From: Nocardia sp. NBC_00416
GTDB taxonomy: Bacteria; Actinomycetota; Actinomycetes; Mycobacteriales; Mycobacteriaceae
Direction of reading: 5' to 3'
DNA length: 64,000 bases
Assembly (NCBI RefSeq): GCF_036032445.1
Contig: NZ_CP107932.1
Coordinates: 3,536,501-3,600,500 of the forward strand
Part shown: positions 1 to 8,318 of the stretch, piece by piece
Layout of the letters: every line of letters starts with the position of its first letter
How positions within the stretch are numbered: the first letter of the stretch is position 1
Notes under the pieces: generated by a model
What the model was told of the DNA's origin: nothing
Database searches by the model: none
What the model saw: only the letters and a program-made list of their open reading frames with translations
Made by a program: the position numbers and the translations under genes

Positions 1-501
1 GTCGGAGTCCCAGTGATCGGCACGCACGACGACCAGGCAGGCATCGGCAGCAGCCAGAACCGGCTCTATATCCGAATCCGGCTCGGGGGCGCCGCAATCG
101 GCGAACACGGTGGCCCCGAGGTTGCGCCAGCTCGGGGAGGGACCGGCCAATAGCTCGACGGTGAAAGCGGCGCGGCCGGGATCGCGGTGGGGTGGCGCGG
201 CCAGCAGTGCCTGCCCGCCGGGCAGGAACTGCACGTGCCGGGCCAGGTTGTCCGGGGCGATCGGCGCACCGGTGGTGACGGTGCGGGCCAGGCTCGCCAG
301 TCCGAGATATGGGTCGATGCCGGCCATGTCGGCGAGTTGTCCGCCTGCGGGGTCGGCTTCCACGATCAGAGCGGGTTCTGGGCCGGGCCAGGTGTGGGCG
401 AGAGCGAGGGTGGTTGTGGTGGTCCCGGCGCGTGGACTCAGGCCCGCGACCGCGATCAGCAGTGGCGCCTGCGGGCCTGTGCGCGCGGGTGGGGCGTTCA
501 T
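1..501 (-). CDS. MinD/ParA-like ATPase, C-terminus cut by the window edge
   Basis: The reading frame starts with ATG at 501 (MNAPPARTGPQAPLL) and runs off the left edge, so only the first 167 residues are visible. The N-terminal pattern (IAVAGLSPRAGTTTTTLALA, then EADPAGGQL) is that of a ParA/MinD-type P-loop ATPase, with the conserved Asp-rich strand after the loop. The P-loop reads G-L-S-P-R-A-G-T-T: the usual Lys before Thr is replaced by Thr, so ATP hydrolysis may be weak or absent. It is the last visible gene of the minus-strand operon beginning near 5.7 kb and follows the one-TM protein by 22 bases. Genes of this kind occur in actinobacterial conjugative and secretion loci; the specific role here is unknown. 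Confidence 0.7.
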   Translation of the reverse strand, partial: MNAPPARTGPQAPLLIAVAGLSPRAGTTTTTLALAHTWPGPEPALIVEADPAGGQLADMAGIDPYLGLASLARTVTTGAPIAPDNLARHVQFLPGGQALLAAPPHRDPGRAAFTVELLAGPSPSWRNLGATVFADCGAPEPDSDIEPVLAAADACLVVVRADHWDSD

Positions 502-523
502 GCTGGCATGCCGGTGGCCGGGG

Positions 524-1231
524 TCATCCTTGCCTCTGGATGTTGCTGATCAGCAAGGCACCGCCCTCACCAGCGTGGGTGTTGACGACCTGGAGGTAGT
601 CGATGCGCTGCCCGTCGGCGCGCAGTTCGACGATGTGCACGTTCGCGGTGGTCGCCGAGATCGGGGTGATCGCCACACAATGCGTGGTACCGACCGGGAT
701 CGACACGATCCCCGCGGCAAGCCCGTCGAAGGCGATCCCGGACTCGGGAGCCACCAGCCGCATCGCGGCCCCGGCATCGCGGCTCAGATAGTAGGCGGCC
801 TGGAACGTGGCGATCACGCCGGGCACCGTGGCCGGATCCCCGGCACGGTCGGTGACCACTGTGCCCGACAACCCGGTACACGCACCTTCCGGCGCGGGCG
901 TCGCGCTCGGCGACGTCGTGGTAACCGCTTCCTCGCCCGTGTCACCGGAATCGACCGATAACGCCACCACACCGATCAGGATCGCGACGACAGCGGCCAG
1001 CACCGCCCAGCCCCCGGCAGGTAGCCGATTCCGCACTGTGGACCACCGTGACCGGTAGCCACCCGTGACGCCGGTGTCCGGAGTCCGCGGCAGCGCGACC
1101 AGCCAACGACTTTCCGGCAGTTCGGGGTCCGGGTCGGGCTCGGGCACAGCGCGCCGCGGGGAGGTGGACCGTGGCTCGTCCAACCATTCCCAGGCGTCGT
1201 CGTCATCGGGTGGTGGGTCGGGGTAGCTCAT
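524..1231 (-). CDS. One-TM hypothetical protein with extracytoplasmic domain
   Basis: The product is 235 aa. An acidic, Pro-rich cytoplasmic N-terminus (about residues 1-70) is followed by one hydrophobic segment near residues 75-93 (WAVLAAVVAILIGVVALSV). A linker rich in Thr/Ser/Pro and an extracytoplasmic domain follow, with Cys residues in EGACTG and TTHCVAI that could pair. The topology resembles TcpC-like conjugation accessory proteins or a generic membrane-anchored domain protein, but I recognise no family with certainty. It lies between a lipase homologue and the ParA-like gene on the same strand, so co-transcription is likely. Confidence 0.65.
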   Translation of the reverse strand: MSYPDPPPDDDDAWEWLDEPRSTSPRRAVPEPDPDPELPESRWLVALPRTPDTGVTGGYRSRWSTVRNRLPAGGWAVLAAVVAILIGVVALSVDSGDTGEEAVTTTSPSATPAPEGACTGLSGTVVTDRAGDPATVPGVIATFQAAYYLSRDAGAAMRLVAPESGIAFDGLAAGIVSIPVGTTHCVAITPISATTANVHIVELRADGQRIDYLQVVNTHAGEGGALLISNIQRQG

Positions 1232-1340
1232 TCACCTCGCCTCGTCACGGGGTTGATCGCGGGCCGGAATGTGATGCTCCGGGGCCTGCCCGCACCCGGC
1301 AGGGGGAAGAGCGGCGGTGCGGGCAGGGTCCCCGGAGGGG

Positions 1341-2483
1341 TCAGTGGTGGCTCGTGTGCTCGACGCCCTCCTCCCTCGCCCGGTGGCCTTGAACGGGTGT
1401 GGTTGCCGGGCGGCTGGTGAGGGTGTCGGTGAGCCGGGCGAGGACATCGTTGATGGCCAGGCGTGCGGTGGAGCGGTGGTCAGCGTCGTACTCGCGCCAG
1501 CTCACCGTGGTGCCGCGCTGCCGGTAGGCGATGAGAGTGCGTCGGCCGGCGTGCACGGGCACGATCGGGTCGAGTTCACCGTGATACAGGTGCAAAGGCG
1601 TCGCCAGTGTGACGTGAGCGAGGGTCTCGAGCGCAAGCACGCGCCGCCACCAGGGGTCGTTCCAGGGATCGGGGCGCCGGCACCAATGCGCCAGAGGCTG
1701 CGGGAACCGTTGCAGCAGTTCAAGGCCGGTGAGGTGCTGGGCTTCGGCTGCGGCGGAGACTCCGTCGTCGGTGAGGACATGGCGCAGGGGAAGCTGGTCG
1801 TAGGCGCGGGCCAGCCCGATCAGCGCGGCCAACCCCAGTCCCGGGTCCGGGCCCTGGCTGATCACCGGGGCCAGGGCGGCGAGGTCGGAGGCGACGGCAC
1901 CGGCCGCGGTGCCACGCAGATCGACTTCGGGCGCGTACCAGGGGTGCAGTTCCCCGGCCGCTGCGGCGACTCGCCCGCCGTCGGCGTAGCCCCAGACCAC
2001 CACCGGGGCCACAGGCAGATCGAGGTTCGCGCCCCGGTAGACGGCGCGGGCGAGATCGAGCACGAGCTTGGCGCCGGCGCGCGCGGCGAGGAAAGCATGC
2101 GGCCCGGTACCGACGCCGAGCCCAGCGCCGTCGGGGATGGCCACCACCCATCCCCGTTGCAGGGCGGCCTCAATGGCGGCGGCATCGGGTTCGCCACCGG
2201 TGGCCAGTAGTTGCGAGGGCGCGCACGCACCGCCCAGCCCGCGAAACGGTGGGCAGTACAACACGATCGCGGCCGTGCCTGGGTCGGGGACCGCGTCGGG
2301 GATAAGCACGATCGCAGAGGCCGCGATGAGCTGGGAACGGGAATTGGTGGAGACGTAGACGATCTGCCACGCATCCGCTGCGGCCTCGATTTGCGGGGTG
2401 AATACCGCGCGGGTGCGCATGAGGTCGCCGGGTCGTAGTCCTTCGCGCAGGTTCGGTGTCTGGTAGAAGTCGGTGATGTTCAC
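1341..2483 (-). CDS. LIP-family lipase homologue, nucleophile Ser replaced by Ala (copy 2)
   Basis: GTG at 2483 overlaps the TGA of the upstream lipase homologue (GTGA), giving 380 aa. It aligns with the upstream copy along its whole length (AWQIVYVSTNS, IVLIPDAVPDP, YCPPFRGLGG.CAPSQ, WCRRPDPWNDPWW). This is the layout of the secretory lipase (LIP/PF03583) family, but with no signal peptide. The nucleophile motif, normally G-Y-S-x-G-G, reads VWGYADGG, so Ser is Ala (codon GCC). The Asp (LYHGELDPIVP) and His (DADHRSTA) positions are kept. It is therefore probably not a working serine hydrolase. It may bind a ligand or partner, or use other chemistry. It is a tandem duplicate of the next gene. 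Confidence 0.8.
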   Translation of the reverse strand: MNITDFYQTPNLREGLRPGDLMRTRAVFTPQIEAAADAWQIVYVSTNSRSQLIAASAIVLIPDAVPDPGTAAIVLYCPPFRGLGGACAPSQLLATGGEPDAAAIEAALQRGWVVAIPDGAGLGVGTGPHAFLAARAGAKLVLDLARAVYRGANLDLPVAPVVVWGYADGGRVAAAAGELHPWYAPEVDLRGTAAGAVASDLAALAPVISQGPDPGLGLAALIGLARAYDQLPLRHVLTDDGVSAAAEAQHLTGLELLQRFPQPLAHWCRRPDPWNDPWWRRVLALETLAHVTLATPLHLYHGELDPIVPVHAGRRTLIAYRQRGTTVSWREYDADHRSTARLAINDVLARLTDTLTSRPATTPVQGHRAREEGVEHTSHH

Positions 2484-3598
2484 AGATGGGGCTCCCTGGC
2501 TGGTTCGTAGGTGAATGCGGCGGCGTGGTCGAGGGCGTCCTCGGTGGCCGCGGTGAGGGTGGTGGTGTGGTCGCTGGGGTAGTCGCACCAGCTGACCTGG
2601 ATGTGGTGGGCGCGGTAGTCCTCGGCGAGTTGTCGGCCCATCGCGATGGGAATCACCGGGTCGTTGGTGCCGTGGTAGAGGTGCACCGGGACCTGTGGGA
2701 GGTGTCCGCTGCGGTGTTCGGTGCGCAGGAGATAGCTCCACATGGGGTCATTCCACGGATCCGGACGTTCGCACCAGTGGCTCAGTGAGGAGTTTCGATG
2801 CTGTGCGAGCAGCCCGGCCACGTCCAGTTCTCGCGCTTGTCGTGAGGCGAGCGCCCCGGACGGGGTGAGCAGGTGGTCCATCGGCAGGTGGGAATAGGCG
2901 CGTCCCAACCCGGCGATTGCGGCCAGGACCAGTCCGGCGCAGGGGGTGCCGTCGAGAGCTTCAGCCAGGAAGGCCAAATCGGTGGCGGCGGCTCCGGCGA
3001 TGACGCCACGCAGGTCGAGGTCGGGGCAATATCGTGGGGCGAGTTCAGCAGCCCATAGCGCGGCGCGGCCTCCGTCGGCGTAACCCCAGACCACCGACGC
3101 GGTGGTTGCCACATCTGAGTCCAGGAGTTGGGGAACCGTCCGCAGCAGGTCGAGTCCGGCGTGTGCTGCCGCCGCGCCCGAAAGCCACAGGTGCGGGCCG
3201 ATACCGGTTATTCCGAGCCCGATCCCGTCGGGAACCACGACGGTCCAGCCGCGGTCGAGCGCGGCCTGGATCTGCGGCGCTTCGGGTTCGGTGCCGGCGG
3301 CCAGTTTCTGCGACGGCGCGCACTCGCCGCCGAGACCGTGAAAGGTCGGGCAGTACAGCAAGATCCCAGGCCGCTCCGCAACTGTGACGCGGTCGGGGAT
3401 CAGTACTGTTCCCGAGCCGGGGATCGGGACTCCGAACCCGGAGCGGGTGGCATACACGACCTGCCAGGCAGTACCGACGTCCGTGATGCCGGGCGGGATC
3501 ACCGGGCGACGTCGGAGCAGGGTGCCGGGCGGGGAGTCGAAGCTCAGGAACGGCGCGCTGTAGAAGTCGTCGTCGGAGGTCGCGGTGGGGTCGGTCAC
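2480..3598 (-). CDS. LIP-family lipase homologue, nucleophile Ser replaced by Ala (copy 1)
   Basis: ATG at 3598 overlaps the TGA of the cutinase gene, giving 372 aa without a signal peptide. Family features are the N-terminal DFYSAPF segment, GTVLIPDRV, YCPTFHGLGGECAPSQ, and the acid and His positions in LYHGTNDPVIP and YPSDHTTT. The nucleophile elbow reads VVWGYADGGRAAL, with Ala where LIP-family lipases have Ser. The same change is in the tandem copy downstream, so it predates or was kept after the duplication and is not a random error. The coupled order cutinase, lipase, lipase suggests a shared role around cell-envelope or external esters. Activity is doubtful on sequence grounds. Confidence 0.8.
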   Translation of the reverse strand: MTDPTATSDDDFYSAPFLSFDSPPGTLLRRRPVIPPGITDVGTAWQVVYATRSGFGVPIPGSGTVLIPDRVTVAERPGILLYCPTFHGLGGECAPSQKLAAGTEPEAPQIQAALDRGWTVVVPDGIGLGITGIGPHLWLSGAAAAHAGLDLLRTVPQLLDSDVATTASVVWGYADGGRAALWAAELAPRYCPDLDLRGVIAGAAATDLAFLAEALDGTPCAGLVLAAIAGLGRAYSHLPMDHLLTPSGALASRQARELDVAGLLAQHRNSSLSHWCERPDPWNDPMWSYLLRTEHRSGHLPQVPVHLYHGTNDPVIPIAMGRQLAEDYRAHHIQVSWCDYPSDHTTTLTAATEDALDHAAAFTYEPAREPHL

Positions 3599-4839
3599 GA
3601 TCGGTCTCCGGCGAGGTCGTGGGCCAGCGCGGTCATCCAGGCGGTACCGGAAGCGAGCAGTCCCGCGGCGGCGTAGTCGGTGTGCGCGGCCACAGTTCCC
3701 GCGAAACCCGCCCAGACCGGGGGATCGGCCAGTGCGGCGTTATCGGCGAGCAACTGCCCCCACGCCGCATCGAGCTGCCCGGCCAGGGCAGGAACGACTA
3801 CCAGTGGGTTCGCCGCGACGGTGGCGGTGATCGCGTTCCAGCGGGCCGCCGCCGCGGCGTGCTCGGCAGGTCCCGGTGCGGGAAGGCGTGGGTCGGCGGC
3901 ATCGATCAGCCTCTGCGCCAACGACACCGTGGGCTGGTAGTCGGCACGGCCATCGGTGAGGTGGAAGTCATTGAGAAGCACGGTGGTCCACGCATCACCC
4001 AACGCAGTCGACAGCAGCGCGGCCAGCGAATTCACTGCGGCAACCGGGTCACGCAGATTGGCGCGCGCGGCGATCTCGGCGCCGAGCCGCAACAGCGCTG
4101 CCCGGTCCGGCGCCGAGCACGCCAGGTCACCCACAGCGCAGATATCGGCCACCCGGCCCGCCAATGCCCCGTAGCCGAGGCCGCCTCCAGCGATCCCGGA
4201 GCCCGGCGCAGCCGCGACACCCATCTGTACCCCCGCAACCGACCGGCCCACGGTGCCCGGAGCAGAATCCGGCACCGATTGCCCCGGACGACCGGGAAAC
4301 ACCGGTGAGCCATGGGCCCGGTCGGGGTTGGCGTATAACGCGATACCCGCGACCTTCTCGGGCGGAACCGGCCCGTCCCCTGCGCCGATATCGCGAGCCA
4401 GCCACGACACCGCCTGCGCGCCTTGGGAATATCCGACCGCCGCGATCGCCGTCGCGGGGCACGCGTCCGCGAGCCGGGTAACGTCCGTATCCAGCCGGTG
4501 CCGGGCTTCGGTGACCGACACCGTGTACGGGGCCGCGCCCCCGCCGGGCACCGCGCCACCGAATCCGGCGCTGTAGGGGATGTAGCTGCGCGACACCAAC
4601 CCGGGTGCCGCCGCCAGGACGGGCGCGATCAGCGCACCGACGACACCGGAATCCGCGCTCGGATCCGCGCTCGGGGAGGACTGGCCGGTGCCTTGGACAC
4701 CGAAGATGTGCAAGCCCGCGCACCCGTCTCCGACCGGGGCGGCCGAAGCCGGGATGCTCGCCACCGCGACGGAGGCCAGGCATACTCCGGCTACCAGCGC
4801 GGCAGCGATGCTGTGGCGGGTTCGGTTCACGGCGGTCAC
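3595..4839 (-). CDS. Secreted cutinase-family serine esterase
   Basis: GTG at 4839 overlaps the upstream stop (GTGA), giving 414 aa. A Sec signal peptide is clear: basic start, hydrophobic core (IAAALVAGVCLASVAVAS) and an Ala-x-Ala cleavage region (IPASAAP). The mature part has the cutinase fold signatures: GCAGLHIFGVQGTGQ, the nucleophile elbow AVGYSQGAQAV with an intact Ser, and the Asp loop ICAVGDLAC with Cys. Cutinases of mycolic-acid bacteria hydrolyse exported lipids or polyesters. The C-terminal half (after about residue 260) is longer than a minimal cutinase (about 200-220 aa) and is Ala-rich with no recognised domain. A second possible GTG lies 9 bases downstream. Confidence 0.85.
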   Translation of the reverse strand: MTAVNRTRHSIAAALVAGVCLASVAVASIPASAAPVGDGCAGLHIFGVQGTGQSSPSADPSADSGVVGALIAPVLAAAPGLVSRSYIPYSAGFGGAVPGGGAAPYTVSVTEARHRLDTDVTRLADACPATAIAAVGYSQGAQAVSWLARDIGAGDGPVPPEKVAGIALYANPDRAHGSPVFPGRPGQSVPDSAPGTVGRSVAGVQMGVAAAPGSGIAGGGLGYGALAGRVADICAVGDLACSAPDRAALLRLGAEIAARANLRDPVAAVNSLAALLSTALGDAWTTVLLNDFHLTDGRADYQPTVSLAQRLIDAADPRLPAPGPAEHAAAAARWNAITATVAANPLVVVPALAGQLDAAWGQLLADNAALADPPVWAGFAGTVAAHTDYAAAGLLASGTAWMTALAHDLAGDRS

Positions 4840-5696
4840 TGCTGACCGACCCCGACACCGGCGCCGAACCCCGCGCCCACGGTGCCACCGGCCAACGCGC
4901 CCGCTACCGCGACCGGAATACCCGCGATCGCTGCACCTGCGGCGGCTCCGGCAGCGGCGCCTATCGCGGTCCCGGCCACTCCGGAGGTAACGGTGCCGAT
5001 CACCGGTACCGGCACAACGGTGCCCAACGCGGCCCCGGCGATTCCACCGACGGTGCCTCCGATCAGGCCACCGACCACCGCACCGGCGGCAGCTGCCGGA
5101 ACACCCGCAGCGGCGGCTCCGGCCGCGCCACCGAGCCCGGCACCGGCCAGAGTCGCCCCGCTGACACGATCGGAGCGACCCGCCGGGATACCGACCGAGT
5201 CCAGCGCGGTCGCAACCTGGGCCTCGGCAGTAGCCGCGGCCCCATTGATGGTGTCGCGGACCTCCGGCGGCACCCACGGCGGGCTCGGGGCCTGCCACTG
5301 GCCGATCCGGATCGTGTCCGGCGGAGGCGCGATCGGCGCGACTGCCGGAACCGGAGCCGGCAGATGCAGGTGCTCGAGCCGTACCGGTTCCACCGGTTCC
5401 TCCATGGCCGGGGCCGGACGCCACAGTGCCTCGTTGCGCACCTCCGGCGGCTGCGCGTAGTACACCGGCGGCCCGGGAGCAGGCGGGGGCGGTGGAGGCG
5501 GTGTGCTCGTCCCCGGTTGGGCGGGGCCCGTGACCCCCGGCTGGTCGGCGATCGCCGCCGACAACGGAGCCGCCGCAGACGCCGTTGGGTGGGCCGCCAC
5601 CATCATCGCTACCGGCAATGCCGCAGCGAATGCGATCCGGCCACCGGAAATGATTGGCCTATACCGTTCACAGTGGGATTCACCGCTGCCGCGCAC
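4836..5696 (-). CDS. Secreted glycine-zipper (insoluble domain) protein
   Basis: The start is uncertain. GTG at 5696 gives a short basic stretch before the hydrophobic segment (IAFAAALPVAMMVAAHPTAS-AAA) and a plausible Sec signal; an ATG at 5753 is an alternative. The mature protein has a Pro-rich linker (PPPPPPPAPGPP) and a central region with VPPEVRDTINGA. The last 100 residues are almost entirely Gly/Ala/Val in a GxxxG-like periodicity (GGLIGGTVGGIAG), typical of glycine-zipper membrane-inserting or aggregating domains. Proteins like this are annotated as insoluble domain proteins in Nocardia. It is the first gene of the operon and is translationally coupled to the cutinase. Its function is unknown; an envelope or pore-like role is a guess. 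Confidence 0.7.
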   Translation of the reverse strand: MRGSGESHCERYRPIISGGRIAFAAALPVAMMVAAHPTASAAAPLSAAIADQPGVTGPAQPGTSTPPPPPPPAPGPPVYYAQPPEVRNEALWRPAPAMEEPVEPVRLEHLHLPAPVPAVAPIAPPPDTIRIGQWQAPSPPWVPPEVRDTINGAAATAEAQVATALDSVGIPAGRSDRVSGATLAGAGLGGAAGAAAAGVPAAAAGAVVGGLIGGTVGGIAGAALGTVVPVPVIGTVTSGVAGTAIGAAAGAAAGAAIAGIPVAVAGALAGGTVGAGFGAGVGVGQQ

Positions 5697-5820
5697 CCGA
5701 CTATTCCGTAGCGGCGCAGGCGGTAAGAACGGAGTCAAATATCGGTAAAAAGGCATGCGGAAACAACCCTTCATCGAGGGGTAAGGGGAAATGTCGGAAA
5801 GAATGATCACCCTGCCCGGT

Positions 5821-5859
5821 CCCGCTCTACCGGGGCATCGGAAGCTCCGGCAGAGCGGG
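5821..5859 (-). terminator. Inverted repeat downstream of the 35-aa peptide gene
   Basis: CCCGCTCT at 5821-5828 pairs perfectly with AGAGCGGG at 5852-5859, leaving a 23-base loop. It lies 18 bases past the stop of the small peptide gene on the minus strand and before the secreted-protein operon. It could terminate or attenuate transcription between them. No U-tract follows, which is common in actinomycetes. Confidence 0.45.
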
Positions 5860-5876
5860 TGTCGCAGGCGAATGGA

Positions 5877-5984
5877 TCAGAGGAAAGCCAGCACGATCCC
5901 GGCCAGCTGGGAAGCCGCCGACAGCCCGTTCGCGAGCGCGGACAGTCCGGTGTCCACCCAGGTCAAAATGATGTAGGGGTCCAT
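5877..5984 (-). CDS. 35-aa hydrophobic/amphipathic peptide
   Basis: ATG at 5984 is preceded by a good ribosome-binding site (GGAAAGGA, about 6 bases upstream). The peptide starts MDPYIILTWVDTG and ends in a hydrophobic stretch (SAASQLAGIVLAFL). It has no basic residue and two Asp. Length and composition suit a single membrane helix or an amphipathic helix. Comparable lengths are seen in the PorA/PorH channel peptides of corynebacteria and in type I toxins, but I see no sequence match to either. It has its own candidate promoter upstream and an inverted repeat downstream, so it may form a separate short transcript ahead of the secreted-protein operon. Confidence 0.5.
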   Translation of the reverse strand: MDPYIILTWVDTGLSALANGLSAASQLAGIVLAFL

Positions 5985-6059
5985 CGAATTCCTTTCCGGT
6001 ATTTGGATTGACGCCTTTATCCAAACCCCCGAACAAGCCGCAACGGAAGAGTTTGCGCG

Positions 6060-6150
6060 CACCTATTTTGCGTAAACACAATAGTGTCAACACTCGAAAC
6101 AGGCGGCGAGCTGCGCGAATGTGCGGAATCAACAAATATTGTGTCAACAC
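6060..6150. promoter_or_regulatory. Candidate minus-strand promoter and two GTGTCAACAC sites
   Basis: The 10-mer GTGTCAACAC (half sites GTGT and ACAC) occurs at 6084-6093 and 6141-6150, 57 bases apart. The first extends to AGTGT-CA-ACACT. On the minus strand each holds TTGACA; the first is followed after 17 bases by AATAGG, a weak -10, which would serve the small peptide gene. The sites lie between that gene and the divergent XRE regulator, so they could be operators for it. The rest of 5985-6338 shows nothing else I can support. Confidence 0.4.
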
Positions 6151-6338
6151 CGAAGAGTTCGTGCCACGCCAGCAGTTCTGACGAGAGTGTCGTACGTCAC
6201 TGCATTTGAGGCTGGCGGTGAAATTTTCTGTTGCCCGCCCGGTTTCGGGTGTGATATTCGTTGATGTCCACTCGGGGGCGGGAATTCACTGGCAGAACTG
6301 TGCCGTCCTCGTCGACTCACACCTTCGGGGGGTGCCGC

Positions 6339-7163
6339 ATGGCCACGACCGCACACCGATTCGCACCCGACTCTGGGCCCGCGCCCAGGGCGCGGATTCC
6401 GGACCTACCCAGCATGCTGCTCGCCATCCGGGAGCACATCGGCTTGACCCGCGCCGACGCCCATGAGCGCCATCGGGTCAGCAGCTCCTACCTCAGCCAG
6501 ATCGAAGACGGAAAACGCACACCCAGCCTCGACCTGCTCGAACAGATCACCGCCGGCTACGAACTCTCCTGCGCCCAAGCCCAATACCTGCGCGAACTCC
6601 GCGCCCCTGCCCGCAAGCTGTCCTCGATCCCCCAGCTACGCCGATTCATCGCCGGCACACCGCGGCTCATCCAGCACCTCGACAAACTCGAACAGCACGG
6701 CGTCCCGGCGGCCTTCATCGACCCGCTCAAACAGATTCTCGCGACGAACCACGCCTGGCGAACGGCGCTGCCCGGCCTGGTCGACATCGGAGGCGTCCCC
6801 CAATGGATGTTCAGCGCGACCGGTAACGACACAGTCCTCAACTGGCCGGCCGAAGCCGTCTACACCGTCGCCTCGCTGCGGCCCGGACTCGCCCGCTACC
6901 GCGACTCCCCCCGAGCCCGAGCCCTCCTGGCCGACCTCGCCAAGAACCCCACCTTCAACGAGGTCTGGCACACCACCATCGACATCATCTACGGCCGCGA
7001 CACCAGCAACCCCCTGCAATGCCACAACCCCGACACCCACAACACCTACTCACTCACCCTCGCCATCTCCCCAGTCACCCAAACCCAAGAGATCCTGCTC
7101 GCCACCGCAATCCCGGGATCATCAGCCAGTGCCCACCAGGGCGAAGAGCGAGGACGTCCCTGA
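6339..7163 (+). CDS. XRE-family regulator with MmyB-like ligand domain
   Basis: The ATG at 6339 is chosen because it follows a G-rich Shine-Dalgarno (TCGGGGGGTG) and starts MATTAHRF; product 274 aa. Residues about 25-85 form an XRE helix-turn-helix (IREHIGLTRADAHERHRVSSSYLSQIEDGKRTPSLDLLEQI). The remainder matches the MmyB-like/PAS-like sensor domain of actinobacterial regulators (IDPLKQIL, then GNDTVLNWP, EVWHTT). Such proteins commonly control adjacent divergent genes; the divergent gene here is the 35-aa peptide with two palindromic sites in between. The ligand is unknown. Confidence 0.8.
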   Translation: MATTAHRFAPDSGPAPRARIPDLPSMLLAIREHIGLTRADAHERHRVSSSYLSQIEDGKRTPSLDLLEQITAGYELSCAQAQYLRELRAPARKLSSIPQLRRFIAGTPRLIQHLDKLEQHGVPAAFIDPLKQILATNHAWRTALPGLVDIGGVPQWMFSATGNDTVLNWPAEAVYTVASLRPGLARYRDSPRARALLADLAKNPTFNEVWHTTIDIIYGRDTSNPLQCHNPDTHNTYSLTLAISPVTQTQEILLATAIPGSSASAHQGEERGRP

Positions 7164-7270
7164 TGCAGCACCGGCAGTGGCCCCGCGAGTTCACCCCGTG
7201 ACGCATAGGTTGTACCTGTCGAAGGCCGCGGCTGCCAGGAGCTGACGGTTCACAACCGGGGAGACGTGTG

Positions 7271-7894
7271 ATGGAGTATGTCGATATCGGTGTTCTGCAA
7301 GCCGGCTTCCGGAGCATGGCCGGTGAGGACGCTGATCCGGTCGCGTTCGCCGCGGCCGGGATCACGAAACGCGCATGGCGCAACTCCGAGGTCGAATTCG
7401 CCCATGGCGGAAATGGCCTCAACCGAATCAGCGACGGCGAGATGTTCGCTGCCAATGTGGTGATGTTCAGGCTGGTGCACGACCGCATCCGCCGGGGCCG
7501 ATGCGACTGGCCTGCGCTGGAGATGGAGGTCATCCGGCCCGACCGGGTCATCGCCGGCCGCACGGTCGCCGACTATCTCGGCCCCCTCTACGAAGCTTGG
7601 ACCCACACCGTCGGCGCCGTATTCGACACCTGCTCGCAGATCGAAGACCAGCACGGATACGACTACATGATCGCCATGAACGCCGCGATGGCACCGGTAG
7701 ACAGCGTCCGCGATACCGACTGGGGAATGCCGAGATGGCCCGACATCGTCGAAGCGTTCCTCGACAACCTAGACCACACACCACCAGTGAACACCGAAGA
7801 TCTTCGCACTGGGTTGCTGACCGCTCCCGACACACTCGGAGCCGAAGTTCTCCAGTGGTGCATCAACCACGGCATCGGATTCACCCGACCCTGA
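7271..7894 (+). CDS. Hypothetical protein, 207 aa
   Basis: ATG at 7271 sits 7 bases after GGGGAG. The product starts MEYVDIGVLQAGFRSMAG and contains no signal peptide or membrane segment. It is of ordinary globular composition, with a Trp-rich middle (RAWRNSEVEF, YEAWTHTVGAVFDTC). I do not recognise the family. It follows the XRE gene by 107 bases on the same strand and may be co-expressed with it. Confidence 0.65.
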   Translation: MEYVDIGVLQAGFRSMAGEDADPVAFAAAGITKRAWRNSEVEFAHGGNGLNRISDGEMFAANVVMFRLVHDRIRRGRCDWPALEMEVIRPDRVIAGRTVADYLGPLYEAWTHTVGAVFDTCSQIEDQHGYDYMIAMNAAMAPVDSVRDTDWGMPRWPDIVEAFLDNLDHTPPVNTEDLRTGLLTAPDTLGAEVLQWCINHGIGFTRP

Positions 7895-7909
7895 CCAATC
7901 GACCGGCAA

Positions 7910-7952
7910 GTGGCCAAGCTGGGCGGCCGGGCGCGAAAGAGCCTGTGGCCAC
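7910..7952. terminator. Inverted repeat between convergent genes
   Basis: GTGGCCA (7910-7916) and TGGCCAC (7946-7952) are perfect inverted repeats just beyond the stop of the plus-strand gene and before the end of the minus-strand small secreted-protein gene. The position fits a bidirectional terminator; the long loop makes this tentative. Confidence 0.35.
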
Positions 7953-8000
7953 GTTGCGGGGGATCGGTCTCGCTCCAAACCTCTTTTGCGTCCGCGACCA

Positions 8001-8318
8001 TCATCGTCGCGGCTGCGGGTCACTCTCGGCGGTTCCGGGAAAGGAGATTCCGCCCCAGGGGGCGGCCGGGAGATAATGGCGATATCCAACCGCATCTGGT
8101 CCGGCCGCGGTTCCCTCTGGCCCGGCACCCGAAATCCGTTCCAAGGTGCCGGCTTCCAGGCATCCTGGAGTGGCGAGCGGGGTGACGTGATGGGTGAGTC
8201 GCAACGTCTCGCCAGTCGCGGGTCGGTGTAGGGAGGTGGTGGTGCAGGCCAGGGCGACGAGCGCGGTCAGGGCTGCGCCGGTTGCCAGCGCAACTCTGAT
8301 GTGGTGCAGGGAAATCAC
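8001..8318 (-). CDS. Small exported protein, possible lipoprotein, 105 aa
   Basis: GTG at 8318 is preceded by GAGG at 7 bases. The N-terminus (VISLHHIRVALATGAALTALVALACTTTS) is a Sec-type signal. The Cys after ALVALA could be a lipid-attachment site, although the lipobox is poor (Ala at -3, Leu at -2). The mature part of about 80 residues is Gly/Pro-rich with one further Cys and no recognised domain. It is the last gene of the minus-strand P450 cluster, 249 bases after the preceding gene. Confidence 0.5.
   Translation of the reverse strand: MISLHHIRVALATGAALTALVALACTTTSLHRPATGETLRLTHHVTPLATPGCLEAGTLERISGAGPEGTAAGPDAVGYRHYLPAAPWGGISFPGTAESDPQPRR

Noticed and set aside
110..961. Long plus-strand frame opposite the ParA-like and one-TM genes
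   Set aside because: Its composition is Arg/Gly/Ala-rich shadow sequence; the minus-strand genes have domain motifs and coupled starts.
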